Shown one piece after another: positions 24,996 through 32,472 of a stretch of 64,000 nucleotides of DNA. Each line of letters starts with the position of its first letter. Within the stretch, counting starts at the first letter, position 1. Both the position numbers and the translations under genes were made by a program. Below the pieces are notes generated by a model. That model did no database searches. It was not told the DNA's origin and saw only the letters and a list, made by a program, of their open reading frames with translations. The stretch is taken from contig CANRFF010000002.1 in NCBI GenBank assembly GCA_947629825.1, forward strand, positions 89,875-153,874, in the 5' to 3' direction. The stretch comes from an uncultured Anaeroplasmataceae bacterium. Lineage in GTDB: Bacteria > Bacillota_I > Bacilli_A > Acholeplasmatales > Anaeroplasmataceae.

Positions 24996-26000
24996 ATGAA
25001 TCAGTTCGGAAGATTGTTTCAAGTTCATATTTTCGGTGAAAGTCACGGAGATATTGTCGGTGTATTGGTAGACGGAATGCCTTGTGGAATCAAGGTGTCT
25101 TCGGAAGATTTTCAACCGGATCTTTTGAGAAGAAAATCCGGCGGATTGGGGACGACTCCCCGTTTGGAAGCAGACGAAATCCATATTTCATCGGGAGTGT
25201 TCAACGGATATACGACCGGCCGGCCGATTTTGTTGACGTTTCAAAATCAGAATACTCACAGTAAAGATTATTCAACATTTACGACGCATCCCCGTCCTTC
25301 TCATGCCGATTTTGTGGCGGAACGGAAATATCGGGGATTTCAGGATTACCGGGGTGGCGGTGCTTTTTCGGGCCGATTGACCTTGGGACTCGTTGCGGCC
25401 GGAGTTTTGGCCAAAAAGATTCTTCCGGACGTTCGTTTTGATACGAAAATCACCAATTTGGGCGGCGAAACCCGTTCGGAAGCATTCGAAGAAGTATTGA
25501 AAAAAGCGGTAGAAACCAAAGACAGTGTCGGCGGGATCGTTTCGATTCGAGTTTCGTCGGTACCGATCGGGTTGGGAGAACCGTATTTCGATTCTTTGGA
25601 ATCGACGATTTCCCACTTATTGTTTTCCGTCGGTGGAGTCAAAGGAGTGGAATTCGGTGTCGGTTTTTCCGGAGTCGGAATGAAAGGAAGCGAATTCAAC
25701 GATCGGATCGTTGATTCTGCGGGAAATACCGCAACCAATCATAACGGCGGGATCAATGGGGGAATTTCCAACGGAAATCCTTTGGAGTTGAATGTCTTTG
25801 TCAAACCGACGGCGTCCATCGGGATTCCTCAAGAAACGTTCGATTTTCAAACCAATCGGATAGAACCGTTGACCATTACGGGAAGACATGATGCGGCCAT
25901 TGTTTTACGGGCGCAAGTGGTATTGGAAAATTGTGTGGCGATTGCGCTTGCGGATGCGGTATTGTTGAATAAAGTTTACAGAAAGGACGAATCAAAATGA
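24996..26000 (+). CDS. aroC: Chorismate synthase
   Basis: 334 aa. 'GRLFQVHIFGESHGDIVGVLVDGMPCGI', 'RRKSGGLGTTPR', 'RPSHADFVAERKYRGFQDYRGGGAFSGRLTLGLVAAGVLAKKIL' and 'GGINGGISNGNPL' are signature motifs of AroC. The FMN-dependent enzyme removes phosphate from EPSP to make chorismate. It starts immediately after the aroE stop (AGGAGG in the end of aroE) and ends in an ATGA overlap with the oxidoreductase gene. Length is slightly short for the family (about 350-390) but no core motif is missing. Confidence 0.96.
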   Translation: MNQFGRLFQVHIFGESHGDIVGVLVDGMPCGIKVSSEDFQPDLLRRKSGGLGTTPRLEADEIHISSGVFNGYTTGRPILLTFQNQNTHSKDYSTFTTHPRPSHADFVAERKYRGFQDYRGGGAFSGRLTLGLVAAGVLAKKILPDVRFDTKITNLGGETRSEAFEEVLKKAVETKDSVGGIVSIRVSSVPIGLGEPYFDSLESTISHLLFSVGGVKGVEFGVGFSGVGMKGSEFNDRIVDSAGNTATNHNGGINGGISNGNPLELNVFVKPTASIGIPQETFDFQTNRIEPLTITGRHDAAIVLRAQVVLENCVAIALADAVLLNKVYRKDESK

Positions 26001-27304
26001 ATCTGGATTGGCAAATGCCCGAAGGTTGGAATTCAGAACAGGTCAAACGGGAAAGTGCCCGTTGTCTGTCTTGTAAAAATCCCCAATGTGAAAAGGGCTG
26101 TCCCACGCATATGCGAATTCGTGATTTTATTTTTCAAATCAAAAAAGACAATTTGTCGGAAGCAAGAAAAATCATCGATTCCTGTTCCGATTTACCGCAT
26201 ATTTGTTCGATTGTGTGTCCTCATGAAAGGCAGTGCGAGGGGCATTGCGTTTTGAATGCCCGACAAAATCCCATTTCGATTGGTCATTTGGAAAGATATG
26301 TCAGCGAACAGGTTCCGTCTGTGAAAATTTCAGCGGAACCGACGGGAAAAAAAGCGGCAATCATCGGTGCCGGTCCTGCCGGAATTTCCTGTGCATTGGA
26401 ATTGGCGAAAAAGGGAGTCCATGTGGAAATTTTCGAAGAAAAAGAATATATCGGCGGAGTGTTGGTTTACGGAATTCCTTCTTATCGTCTGGAAATTCAA
26501 AAAGTTCGAAAAATTCGGGAAGAACTGGATCAATATGGCATTTTGGTGCATTTGAATCATAAGATGACGGAATCGGATATTTTAAGTTTGAAAGAACGGT
26601 TCGATGCGGTATTTATTTCGATTGGTCTTACCAAAGTGAAAAAGATGAGAATCCCCAATGAAGATGCCGTTGGCGTTTACGACGCTTTGGATTTTTTAAA
26701 ACAAGTCAATGAATTTGTCAAATGGAACAAAGGCACTCTTCCGGTATTGAAACCGAAAACGATTGTTGTCGGTGCCGGCAATGTCGCTATGGATGCCGCA
26801 AGAACCGCTCTTCGTCTGAATTCGGAAGTGACGGTCGTTTACCGGCGATCGATTGAAGAGGCTCCTGCGACCAAAAAAGAAATCGAAGAGGCCGAAAAAG
26901 AAGGCGTTCGTTTTCGCTTTTTGACCAATCCCGTGGAAATTATCAAAGATCCGGACGGCAAGGTCTGTCAAGTTCGGATGGAAAAAATGGAATTGGGAAA
27001 ACCGGACGCTTCCGGAAGAAGAAGTCCGATTCCGACTCAAAAGTTTTTTACAATGGATTGCGATCAGATCATTTCGGCAATCGGTCAATCGCCGGAAGAT
27101 ATTTATGACGTTCATCAGTTGAATCAGGATCACGGATATCTGGTTTGTGATGGCTTGAAAACGAATATCGAGGGCATTTTTGCCGGCGGTGATATTGTCT
27201 TTGGCGCGAAAACCGTCGTGGAAGCGATGAATAACGGACGTTCGGCGGCAAAGATGATGTTAAACCTATGGGAACCGGGGTCTGAGCAGGAGGAATTTCG
27301 ATGA
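25997..27304 (+). CDS. GltD-like NAD(P)H-dependent FAD/Fe-S oxidoreductase
   Basis: 435 aa. An N-terminal Fe-S region with cysteines 'ARCLSCKNPQCEKGCPTHMRIRDFI' and 'CSIVCPHERQCEGHCVL' precedes two dinucleotide folds: FAD site 'AAIIGAGPAGISCALELAKKGVHVEIFE' and NAD(P) site 'IVVGAGNVAMDAARTALRLNSEVTVVYRR'. 'GIFAGGDIVFGAKTVVEAMNNGRSAAKMM' closes the FAD site. This is the fold of the glutamate synthase small subunit and of NfnB/dihydropyrimidine dehydrogenase N-terminal halves. No GltB is nearby, so it may work with an unlinked partner or feed electrons to another enzyme. It is fused to the aro operon by an ATGA overlap. Confidence 0.88.
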   Translation: MNLDWQMPEGWNSEQVKRESARCLSCKNPQCEKGCPTHMRIRDFIFQIKKDNLSEARKIIDSCSDLPHICSIVCPHERQCEGHCVLNARQNPISIGHLERYVSEQVPSVKISAEPTGKKAAIIGAGPAGISCALELAKKGVHVEIFEEKEYIGGVLVYGIPSYRLEIQKVRKIREELDQYGILVHLNHKMTESDILSLKERFDAVFISIGLTKVKKMRIPNEDAVGVYDALDFLKQVNEFVKWNKGTLPVLKPKTIVVGAGNVAMDAARTALRLNSEVTVVYRRSIEEAPATKKEIEEAEKEGVRFRFLTNPVEIIKDPDGKVCQVRMEKMELGKPDASGRRSPIPTQKFFTMDCDQIISAIGQSPEDIYDVHQLNQDHGYLVCDGLKTNIEGIFAGGDIVFGAKTVVEAMNNGRSAAKMMLNLWEPGSEQEEFR

Positions 27305-28260
27305 TTAAAGATCAAATTGAATTTTTCAATGTGGAAGAAATCGGACCCGAAGGTCAATTATGGCGTTTTCCGAAAAAGTTGATGGATCGGTTGGGCGATG
27401 AAAATCATGATCGGGGACGATTTTACAGCGAAAGAGCCATTGGCGTCGAACTTCGGTTTCGTTTTGACGGAACCTATTTCGATATTCGTTTTTCAAGTGC
27501 CAAAGAACCGACGGAAATCACGTTGTTTTTCGGGGATTACCAACATCGGCGATTGCTTGTTCCGGCCGATACGGAAACGACATTTCATATAGAACTTCCC
27601 GAAAAATATTTTCAGTTGACAGACGGTGCGTTTTCCAAAGAAGTCATTCGTTTTGTGATCGGGTATTCGGGATATGTTTCTTTCAAAGGAATCGAAACAT
27701 TCGGACATACCGTTTCTTTACCTCGCCGTACGGATCTTCCTTCGCAAACACTTTTGATTTACGGCTCTTCGATTTCCCACGGAAGCGAATGTGCTCAATA
27801 TATTCATTCTTATCCGTTTCTTTTGAGTCAATTCGGAAAAGTCAATGTTTTGAATAAAGCCATACCGGGAGGTTGTCAGGCCGAATATATCATGAGCGAC
27901 TATTTGAAAACACTGTCATATGATTTGGCGTTTGTGGAATTCGGAGTCAATGTATTGGGACTTTATGATGCGTTTCGCTATCGCAGCCATTTCGAATATT
28001 TATTGAAACAATTCCGGGAAAAGCCTTTGTTTTATACCGGTGTTTTGAAAAACGGAAACGAACAGACCGACGGAGTGCTTCATCAGAGAATCACGGAATT
28101 TCAAAGGATTGCCGAGCAGTTGGAGTTTCCCAACTATATTCCGCCGGAAGAATTGTTGGACGACTTTACTTTTTTGACGACTGATTTGGTTCATCCTTCC
28201 GATTTCGGTCAACTGCAGATTGCGATTCGTCTGGCAAAAAAATTGGGATATTTTCATTAA
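27301..28260 (+). CDS. SGNH/GDSL-family hydrolase with N-terminal beta domain
   Basis: 319 aa. Residues 1-140 form a beta-rich domain like those preceding GDSL hydrolases of carbohydrate-esterase type. The hydrolase part has block I 'LIYGSSISHG' (nucleophile Ser), block II Gly in 'NKAIPGGCQAEY', block III 'VEFGVN' (Asn) and block V 'DLVHPSDFG' (Asp and His). No signal peptide is visible, so it is cytosolic. It overlaps the upstream gene by ATGA and ends the aro operon at a terminator. Likely an esterase or deacylase; the substrate is unknown and its link to aromatic synthesis is unexplained. Confidence 0.82.
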   Translation: MIKDQIEFFNVEEIGPEGQLWRFPKKLMDRLGDENHDRGRFYSERAIGVELRFRFDGTYFDIRFSSAKEPTEITLFFGDYQHRRLLVPADTETTFHIELPEKYFQLTDGAFSKEVIRFVIGYSGYVSFKGIETFGHTVSLPRRTDLPSQTLLIYGSSISHGSECAQYIHSYPFLLSQFGKVNVLNKAIPGGCQAEYIMSDYLKTLSYDLAFVEFGVNVLGLYDAFRYRSHFEYLLKQFREKPLFYTGVLKNGNEQTDGVLHQRITEFQRIAEQLEFPNYIPPEELLDDFTFLTTDLVHPSDFGQLQIAIRLAKKLGYFH

Positions 28261-28288
28261 AAAAGAAACCGACTTCGGTTTCTTTTTC
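28261..28288 (+). terminator. Terminator of the nine-gene aro operon
   Basis: AAAAGAAACCG/CGGTTTCTTTT stem (28261-28271/28276-28286) with ACTT loop, ending in T. Confidence 0.92.
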
Positions 28289-28551
28289 ATTTTTATAAAT
28301 GATTTTTCTTCGTCATGATTTAAGAGGTGCCCGCCGCTTATTCGTTGTGATTGTTTTCCTATTTCGGTTGAACCTTTTACGAACTGAACTTTGGCCATAC
28401 TTCAAGCCGGATAAATATATTTTATAACTTTTATTGCATATTGTACGAAAGAGGAAAAATCGAAATATATTTCAATGAAGTCCTACATTGCTTTCCGCTC
28501 GTTTCATTTCCGTGAAAATATGGGAATAATTTTGAGATAAAAGTGAATTTT
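28289..28551. other. Intergenic region without a recognisable gene
   Basis: About 260 bp between the aro operon terminator and the end of the esterase gene. No supported ORF, tRNA or promoter is seen. One oddity: TTTTATAAATGATT with a following TC-rich stretch near 28293 recurs at the esterase 3' end near 28557, hinting at a short duplicated segment. Short minus-strand frames lack a ribosome site and run through the terminator. Confidence 0.5.
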
Positions 28552-29352
28552 TTAATTTTTATAAATGATTTCTTCCTCGTAGATAAAACTGAAAAAATCG
28601 AGAAGTTGTCTTTCCCAAGTCGCTTCGCAGTGGGTTCCGTTTTCGCTGATGACCAATCGGTGTTTGACATTCAGCTGTTGAAGTTGACGATGAAGTCGTA
28701 ATGTGCTTTCGTAATATAAGGTTTCGTCAAACGCTCCGTCGGAAGTCTCTTTCAGTCCCACATAAAGAAATACTTTGCTTTCGGGATTTCCTTTTTCTTT
28801 CATAAAATCAAACAATTCTTTTTCACACAAAAACGAAGCAGTGGAAAAAGCTCCGATGACCTGAAAAGAATCGGGATATTGAAAAGAAGTGTAGAGTGCC
28901 GTAACGGCGGCCAAAGAAGAACCATATAGAAAACGATGTTTTTTTCCTTGTAATACCGGATAATTTTTTTCGATATAAGGAAAAAGCGTATGGACAAAAT
29001 CATCACAGAAATTTTTACTGATTTGTGTTTGATGTTCTTTCCAAAGCGTTTTTTCTTCCGTTGCGATCGAAAACGGAAGATATTCGTTGGTTCTTCCCAG
29101 ATCGGATCCCGCATTATAAACGGCCACTCCGAGCATTTGATGATGAGTGTGTTTTGAAAACAGATTCAGATATTTTCCGGCTCGAATGGATCTTCCGAAT
29201 GCCGCAGAAGAATCTTTAAATGCATTTTGTCCGTCCAAAAAATAAAGGACATCCATAAAAACAGGATTTTTTGAATCGTAGTGTGGAAGAGAAATTTCCA
29301 AAGTGACGTTTCTTTTGGATTTCGGAAAGTAAAGTTTTTTCTTGAAAATCAT
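28552..29352 (-). CDS. Putative esterase (alpha/beta hydrolase, Fes/esterase D type)
   Basis: 266 aa. Beta-rich start 'SKRNVTLEISLPHYDSKNPVFMDVLYFLDGQNAF' followed by the nucleophile elbow 'RFLYGSSLAAVTALYTSFQYPDSFQ' (GxSxA type) and the catalytic-His region 'ISENGTHCEATWERQLLDF'. This is the layout of the esterase family that includes siderophore esterases, S-formylglutathione hydrolase and BES1. No signal peptide. It is single and divergent from the flavodoxin-like gene, with GTGAGG ahead of the start. Substrate unknown. Confidence 0.82.
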   Translation of the reverse strand: MIFKKKLYFPKSKRNVTLEISLPHYDSKNPVFMDVLYFLDGQNAFKDSSAAFGRSIRAGKYLNLFSKHTHHQMLGVAVYNAGSDLGRTNEYLPFSIATEEKTLWKEHQTQISKNFCDDFVHTLFPYIEKNYPVLQGKKHRFLYGSSLAAVTALYTSFQYPDSFQVIGAFSTASFLCEKELFDFMKEKGNPESKVFLYVGLKETSDGAFDETLYYESTLRLHRQLQQLNVKHRLVISENGTHCEATWERQLLDFFSFIYEEEIIYKN

Positions 29353-29371
29353 TTGTGATTACCTCACTTTC

Positions 29372-29377
29372 ATTATA
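29372..29377 (-). promoter_or_regulatory. -10 box of the esterase gene
   Basis: Perfect TATAAT on the minus strand 20 bp before the start codon; no good -35 at 17 bp. Confidence 0.4.
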
Positions 29378-29414
29378 ATGGAAAAAAGAAAAAAATGCAC
29401 GAGATTTCATTTTG

Positions 29415-29423
29415 TGTTATAAT
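29415..29423 (+). promoter_or_regulatory. Extended -10 promoter of the flavodoxin-like gene
   Basis: TGT followed by TATAAT (29418-29423) is an extended -10 element; no clear -35. It lies 22 bp before the proposed TTG start. Confidence 0.5.
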
Positions 29424-29444
29424 TTTTTTAACGGAGATGATAAA

Positions 29445-29969
29445 TTGATTGATTGTATTGTCTATTATTCCGAAATGGGACACACCAAAAAGTATGCCGA
29501 AGAGATTGCCGAACAACTGAATTTACCGGTCTTGCCGTTCAACAAAGCCAAAAAACAACTTCAAAAAGACACCTCTGTTTTATTTTTCACGGGAATTCAT
29601 TCGAATGTTTTATTGAAATTGAATCGCCTGTATCACTACCATTTGGTTGGTGTGGTCGGCGTCGGAATTTCTTACGGAACAGAAGAACAGCTTCACAAAA
29701 TTTCGGACGAAAATGTGCTGTATTGTCCGTTTTATTATTTGCGTGGCGGAATCTGCCGGAAAGGTCTTTCGCTTTGGAATCGCCTCCGTTTAAAATGGAT
29801 CGAACAAGAACTTTCTTATAAGGTTTTGGAACATCGGGCAACGGAAGAAGAACTTTCTATTCTGGATGCGATTTTACACCAAACGGATTTTTATGACGAA
29901 ACGGCAAGAGATCTGTTGGTCTCGAAATTGAAACAAACGGATTTCGATTTTTCAAATACTACACATTAA
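29445..29969 (+). CDS. Flavodoxin-fold protein
   Basis: 174 aa if translation starts at TTG 29445, eight bases behind GGAG; the protein then opens with the flavodoxin first strand and FMN-phosphate loop 'DCIVYYSEMGHTKKYAEEIAEQL' (T/S-x-x-G-H-T-x-K). 'TSVLFFTGIHSNVLLKLNRLYHYHLVGVVGVGISYGTEEQLHKI' resembles strands 3 and 4 of flavodoxin/IscA-like flavoproteins. The C-terminal 60 residues are helical and unlike standard flavodoxins. It could be a small FMN electron carrier or an oxidoreductase. The initiator is uncertain because no ATG lies close to the SD. Confidence 0.65.
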   Translation: MIDCIVYYSEMGHTKKYAEEIAEQLNLPVLPFNKAKKQLQKDTSVLFFTGIHSNVLLKLNRLYHYHLVGVVGVGISYGTEEQLHKISDENVLYCPFYYLRGGICRKGLSLWNRLRLKWIEQELSYKVLEHRATEEELSILDAILHQTDFYDETARDLLVSKLKQTDFDFSNTTH

Positions 29970-30065
29970 ATTGTTAAATTTCCTATTTACGTTCATCATA
30001 ATGAACAAATATTTTCCTTTTTCGACAAAAAACTGGAAAAATTTTACTTTTTTCGAGATTGTTTC

Positions 30066-30095
30066 TTGTTGTAAAATATAAAAATGTGATAAAAT
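30066..30095 (+). promoter_or_regulatory. Promoter of the TPR regulator gene
   Basis: TTGTTG (30066-30071), 18 bp, TAAAAT (30090-30095). An upstream inverted repeat GTTCAT-CATA-ATGAAC occupies 29991-30006. Confidence 0.5.
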
Positions 30096-30118
30096 AAAAC
30101 AAAGAAAGGGGAATTGGA

Positions 30119-31255
30119 ATGAATATAAAAAAATATATTTCTTTAGAGTCTTATTTTCAGTCGACCAATAAATACTATCTGTTTTTCGATAGCATTATGA
30201 AACAACAGCATAAATTACAAAAAGAGGTTCTCAAAGAAGTCGGAATTCCGGCTTCGACTTATCGGGTCAATCGAATGTCGGATGTTGTGAAAAACGATAA
30301 TTATTTGAAACTTCTGAATTACTTCGATATTCAACCGCTCCGCCCGGAACAACAAAAAGAATACGAAAACGTATTGACCGAATGTTTTTCGGCCATCTAT
30401 TATCGTAACGTGGAAGAATTGGAAAAAAATTATAATACGCTTTGTCGGTTTATCGAAGAAAACAATTATCTGAAACCGATTTTCGTATTGTTTCGGCTGC
30501 AAACCGATTATATCCTCTATGGTGCTGAACAAGTAAGACAGGATGAGAATATCAAACGGGATCTCGAATACTTGTCTTTGTTTGAAAGAGACTTTTTCGA
30601 AAATGAATTTGAAATTCTGTATTTGGGGTGTTTTTTATTCGTAGTTCAAAATAAAGGAACGATTGACGACGAGATGACTTGGGCAAAATATCCGGAGTGC
30701 TCGGGATTTTATTATTTTCAACTGGCTCGTTATTATCATCACACCGGAAGAGATGCCGAGGCGGTATTATATTTGGAAAAATCGCAGAAATTGTTTTTGG
30801 AAGACTGCAATATCGATCGGTATTTACTTGCGACGCAGCATATGGCCGCCTTATATACCCATATCGAATGTCCGAATGTCGCTTATGATGTTTTGAAACC
30901 TCTATTTGAATATGTGATCAGTAAATCATGTGAAAAGGGTTTGAAAAAAGAGATTGTTTCAACGTATCTTTTGTCTTTGTTTATGATGAAGAAATTTCAA
31001 TCGGTGGTATCGACGGTTCAACAGTATCTGGATCAGGACGATTTTTTTCCTGTGACGGCGATTCTTGTGATGTTGTCTTATAAGGAAACGGGAAATTTTG
31101 AAAAAATCGAATCTCTTTCTTCGGTCGGTTCACGTTCGGAAGTATTTTATAAATTTTATTTCCAACGACAACCGTTGACGGAAGAGGAGCGTCCTTATTT
31201 GAAAGGCTCGAAAGTTTTGGATCTGATTTTAAAACAGATGAAAATTGTCATTTAA
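30119..31255 (+). CDS. TPR-type cytosolic regulator resembling RRNPP sensors
   Basis: 378 aa, helical throughout, no membrane segment. Residues 25-75 look like a degenerate helix-turn-helix ('QKEVLKEVGIPASTYRVNRMSDVVKNDNYLKLLNYFDI'). From about 95 to 340 there are repeated helix pairs of TPR type, such as 'GFYYFQLARYYHHTGRDAEAVLYLEKSQKLFLE' and 'LATQHMAALYTHIECPNVAYDVLKPLFEY'. HTH followed by TPRs is the architecture of Rgg/PlcR/PrgX-like receptors that bind exported, re-imported peptides. A small gene with a signal sequence lies 141 bp downstream. No family name can be assigned with certainty, and the HTH is weak, so a Rap-like protein-binding role is also possible. Confidence 0.65.
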   Translation: MNIKKYISLESYFQSTNKYYLFFDSIMKQQHKLQKEVLKEVGIPASTYRVNRMSDVVKNDNYLKLLNYFDIQPLRPEQQKEYENVLTECFSAIYYRNVEELEKNYNTLCRFIEENNYLKPIFVLFRLQTDYILYGAEQVRQDENIKRDLEYLSLFERDFFENEFEILYLGCFLFVVQNKGTIDDEMTWAKYPECSGFYYFQLARYYHHTGRDAEAVLYLEKSQKLFLEDCNIDRYLLATQHMAALYTHIECPNVAYDVLKPLFEYVISKSCEKGLKKEIVSTYLLSLFMMKKFQSVVSTVQQYLDQDDFFPVTAILVMLSYKETGNFEKIESLSSVGSRSEVFYKFYFQRQPLTEEERPYLKGSKVLDLILKQMKIVI

Positions 31256-31260
31256 TGTCG

Positions 31261-31284
31261 AAAAACAAGAAAATGTTGTTTTTT
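31261..31284 (+). terminator. Weak terminator after the TPR regulator
   Basis: AAAAACAA/TTGTTTTT stem (A/T-rich, 8 bp) around GAAAATG, then T. GAAAATGT in the loop also forms a dyad with ACATTTTC at 31290-31297. Confidence 0.45.
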
Positions 31285-31340
31285 AATACACATTTTCTTT
31301 TTTTATGAAGAAAAAAACAATAAAAAAATGTTTTTTATGG

Positions 31341-31369
31341 TTGAATTGTGTAAAATGTTGTGCTATAAT
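31341..31369 (+). promoter_or_regulatory. Strong promoter of the secreted peptide gene
   Basis: TTGAAT (31341-31346), 17 bp ending in the TGC of an extended -10, TATAAT (31364-31369). AAAATGTT occurs three times in the 100 bp before it (31270, 31325, 31352), a candidate recognition element. Confidence 0.75.
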
Positions 31370-31396
31370 CCTTATAAACAGGGAAGGGGATAGCGT

Positions 31397-31606
31397 ATGA
31401 AAATGTTAAAAAGAATTTTCTTAATCTTTTTATTGGCCTTGGCTGTTGCTCCTGTCGTACAGGGGATAAGTCATATGGTAGATCAACCGCAAATGACGGA
31501 AGACATTGTCGGTAAAGGAGATAAAGGCGGTCCGAAAGGTGGCGGAGGAACCGGAGACGACGGCGACGGCAGAAGTTCCGTAACTCCGAATCATCAATCG
31601 GCATAA
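31397..31606 (+). CDS. Secreted small Gly/Asp-rich peptide precursor
   Basis: 69 aa. Residues 1-24 are a classical signal peptide: MKMLKR, then a hydrophobic core IFLIFLLALAVAPVV ending at QG. The remaining 45 residues are polar and flexible: acidic start 'SHMVDQPQMTEDIVGKGDKGG', a glycine tract and a GDDGDGR stretch, ending RSSVTPNHQSA. AAGGGG seven bases before ATG and a near-consensus promoter argue that it is real and well expressed. Its place directly behind a TPR regulator suggests a pheromone precursor, an inference. Other options are a small secreted or membrane-anchored factor. There are no cysteines, so it is not a disulfide-bonded bacteriocin. Confidence 0.6.
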   Translation: MKMLKRIFLIFLLALAVAPVVQGISHMVDQPQMTEDIVGKGDKGGPKGGGGTGDDGDGRSSVTPNHQSA

Positions 31607-31641
31607 AGAAAAAGGTAGACAATGATGATTCATTGTCTACC
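31604..31641 (-). terminator. Terminator of the XRE pair, shared hairpin with the peptide gene
   Basis: A perfect 12-bp stem GGTAGACAATGA/TCATTGTCTACC (31614-31625/31630-31641). On the minus strand it is followed by TTTTTCTTT, a full terminator for the XRE genes. On the plus strand it lacks a T run but may stabilise the peptide mRNA end. Confidence 0.88.
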
Positions 31642-31653
31642 GAAAATTCCCGT

Positions 31654-32013
31654 TTAAAATATTTTGGTTCCGTCTAAAATATAGTTGATGAGTTCCTGCT
31701 GTTCTTCCGTGCAGGAAGTAATGGCGGTATATAATTCTTTTTCAAGCAATGATTTTGCGATAAAACTGGTATAGTCTTTTTGCATATCATAGCCCAAATC
31801 TTCATTATAGTTTTCTTTGTCGACGCCTAAGATATAATTGACGGTGACATTGAATGTTTCCGCAATGGCTTTGAGATTGGTGATACTCGGTTCCGTCCGA
31901 CTGGTTTCCCAATCGCAAATCGTATGCCGTTTGACATTCAACAGAGCGGCCAAGTCATCTTGCGACATTTTGGCGGACTTTCTCAGAAAACGGATTCTGT
32001 TTGAATATTGCAT
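31654..32013 (-). CDS. XRE-family HTH regulator (second of a tandem pair)
   Basis: 119 aa. Residues 1-60 are a lambda-repressor-type HTH: 'RIRFLRKSAKMSQDDLAALLNVKRHTICDWETSRTEPSITNLKAIAETFNVTVNYILGVD'. Residues 61-119 are a short helical C-terminal domain with no protease or sensor motif. AAAGGAG lies seven bases before the ATG, in the end of the upstream paralogue, with a 2-bp gap between genes. The DNA-reading segment VKRH(T/S)ICDWE is nearly identical to that of its neighbour, so both probably recognise the same or overlapping operators. Confidence 0.88.
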   Translation of the reverse strand: MQYSNRIRFLRKSAKMSQDDLAALLNVKRHTICDWETSRTEPSITNLKAIAETFNVTVNYILGVDKENYNEDLGYDMQKDYTSFIAKSLLEKELYTAITSCTEEQQELINYILDGTKIF

Positions 32014-32015
32014 GA

Positions 32016-32369
32016 TTATTCTCCTTTATGAAAATTTTTTAAATTGGAAATGATGGAACGGAATCTTTCCTGTTGATTCGGCGACATTTCGCTTGCCCGG
32101 GATAAAAGATTGTGTTCCAATGGGGTATTTGTTTTGAATTTCGTCAAAATAATGTGATCTACATTGGAATCCCAGTTGTCGACTCCCAACAGATAGTCGG
32201 TAGTAATATTAAAAATTTCGGCGATATTTTGAATGTGAGTCACATTGGGTTCTGTTCTTCCGGATTCCCAATCACAGATACTATGGCGTTTTACGTTTAA
32301 TTTCACGGCCAAATCGTCTTGAGTCATATGATAGAATTTTCGGAAATGTCTGATTACATCGCTATACAT
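32016..32369 (-). CDS. XRE-family HTH regulator (first of a tandem pair)
   Basis: 117 aa from ATG 32369, with GGAGG ten bases upstream; the longer frame to 32432 would overlap the promoter. The HTH 'MTQDDLAVKLNVKRHSICDWESGRTEPNVTHIQNIAEIFNITTDYLLGVD' matches the neighbouring protein in 33 of 50 positions. The C-terminal 45 residues differ completely between the two. This points to a tandem duplication with divergence of the effector half. It may autoregulate the pair and act on the convergent peptide gene or divergent amidase gene. Confidence 0.86.
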   Translation of the reverse strand: MYSDVIRHFRKFYHMTQDDLAVKLNVKRHSICDWESGRTEPNVTHIQNIAEIFNITTDYLLGVDNWDSNVDHIILTKFKTNTPLEHNLLSRASEMSPNQQERFRSIISNLKNFHKGE

Positions 32370-32403
32370 TTTTGTCAATCCTCCATTCTTCGATATTATT
32401 TCT

Positions 32404-32432
32404 ATATTATCATAATTTATATGTTTGTGCAA
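32404..32432 (-). promoter_or_regulatory. Promoter of the XRE pair
   Basis: On the minus strand TTGCAC (32427-32432), 17 bp, TAATAT (32404-32409). Confidence 0.6.
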
Positions 32433-32472
32433 ATCTGTGAAAAAAACAAAAAAAGTTTAAAAAAATAGAAAA

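Noticed and set aside
28000-28398. A minus-strand frame of 132 codons across the aro operon terminator
   Set aside because: It is antisense to the SGNH hydrolase gene, reads through a terminator hairpin and has no ribosome site.
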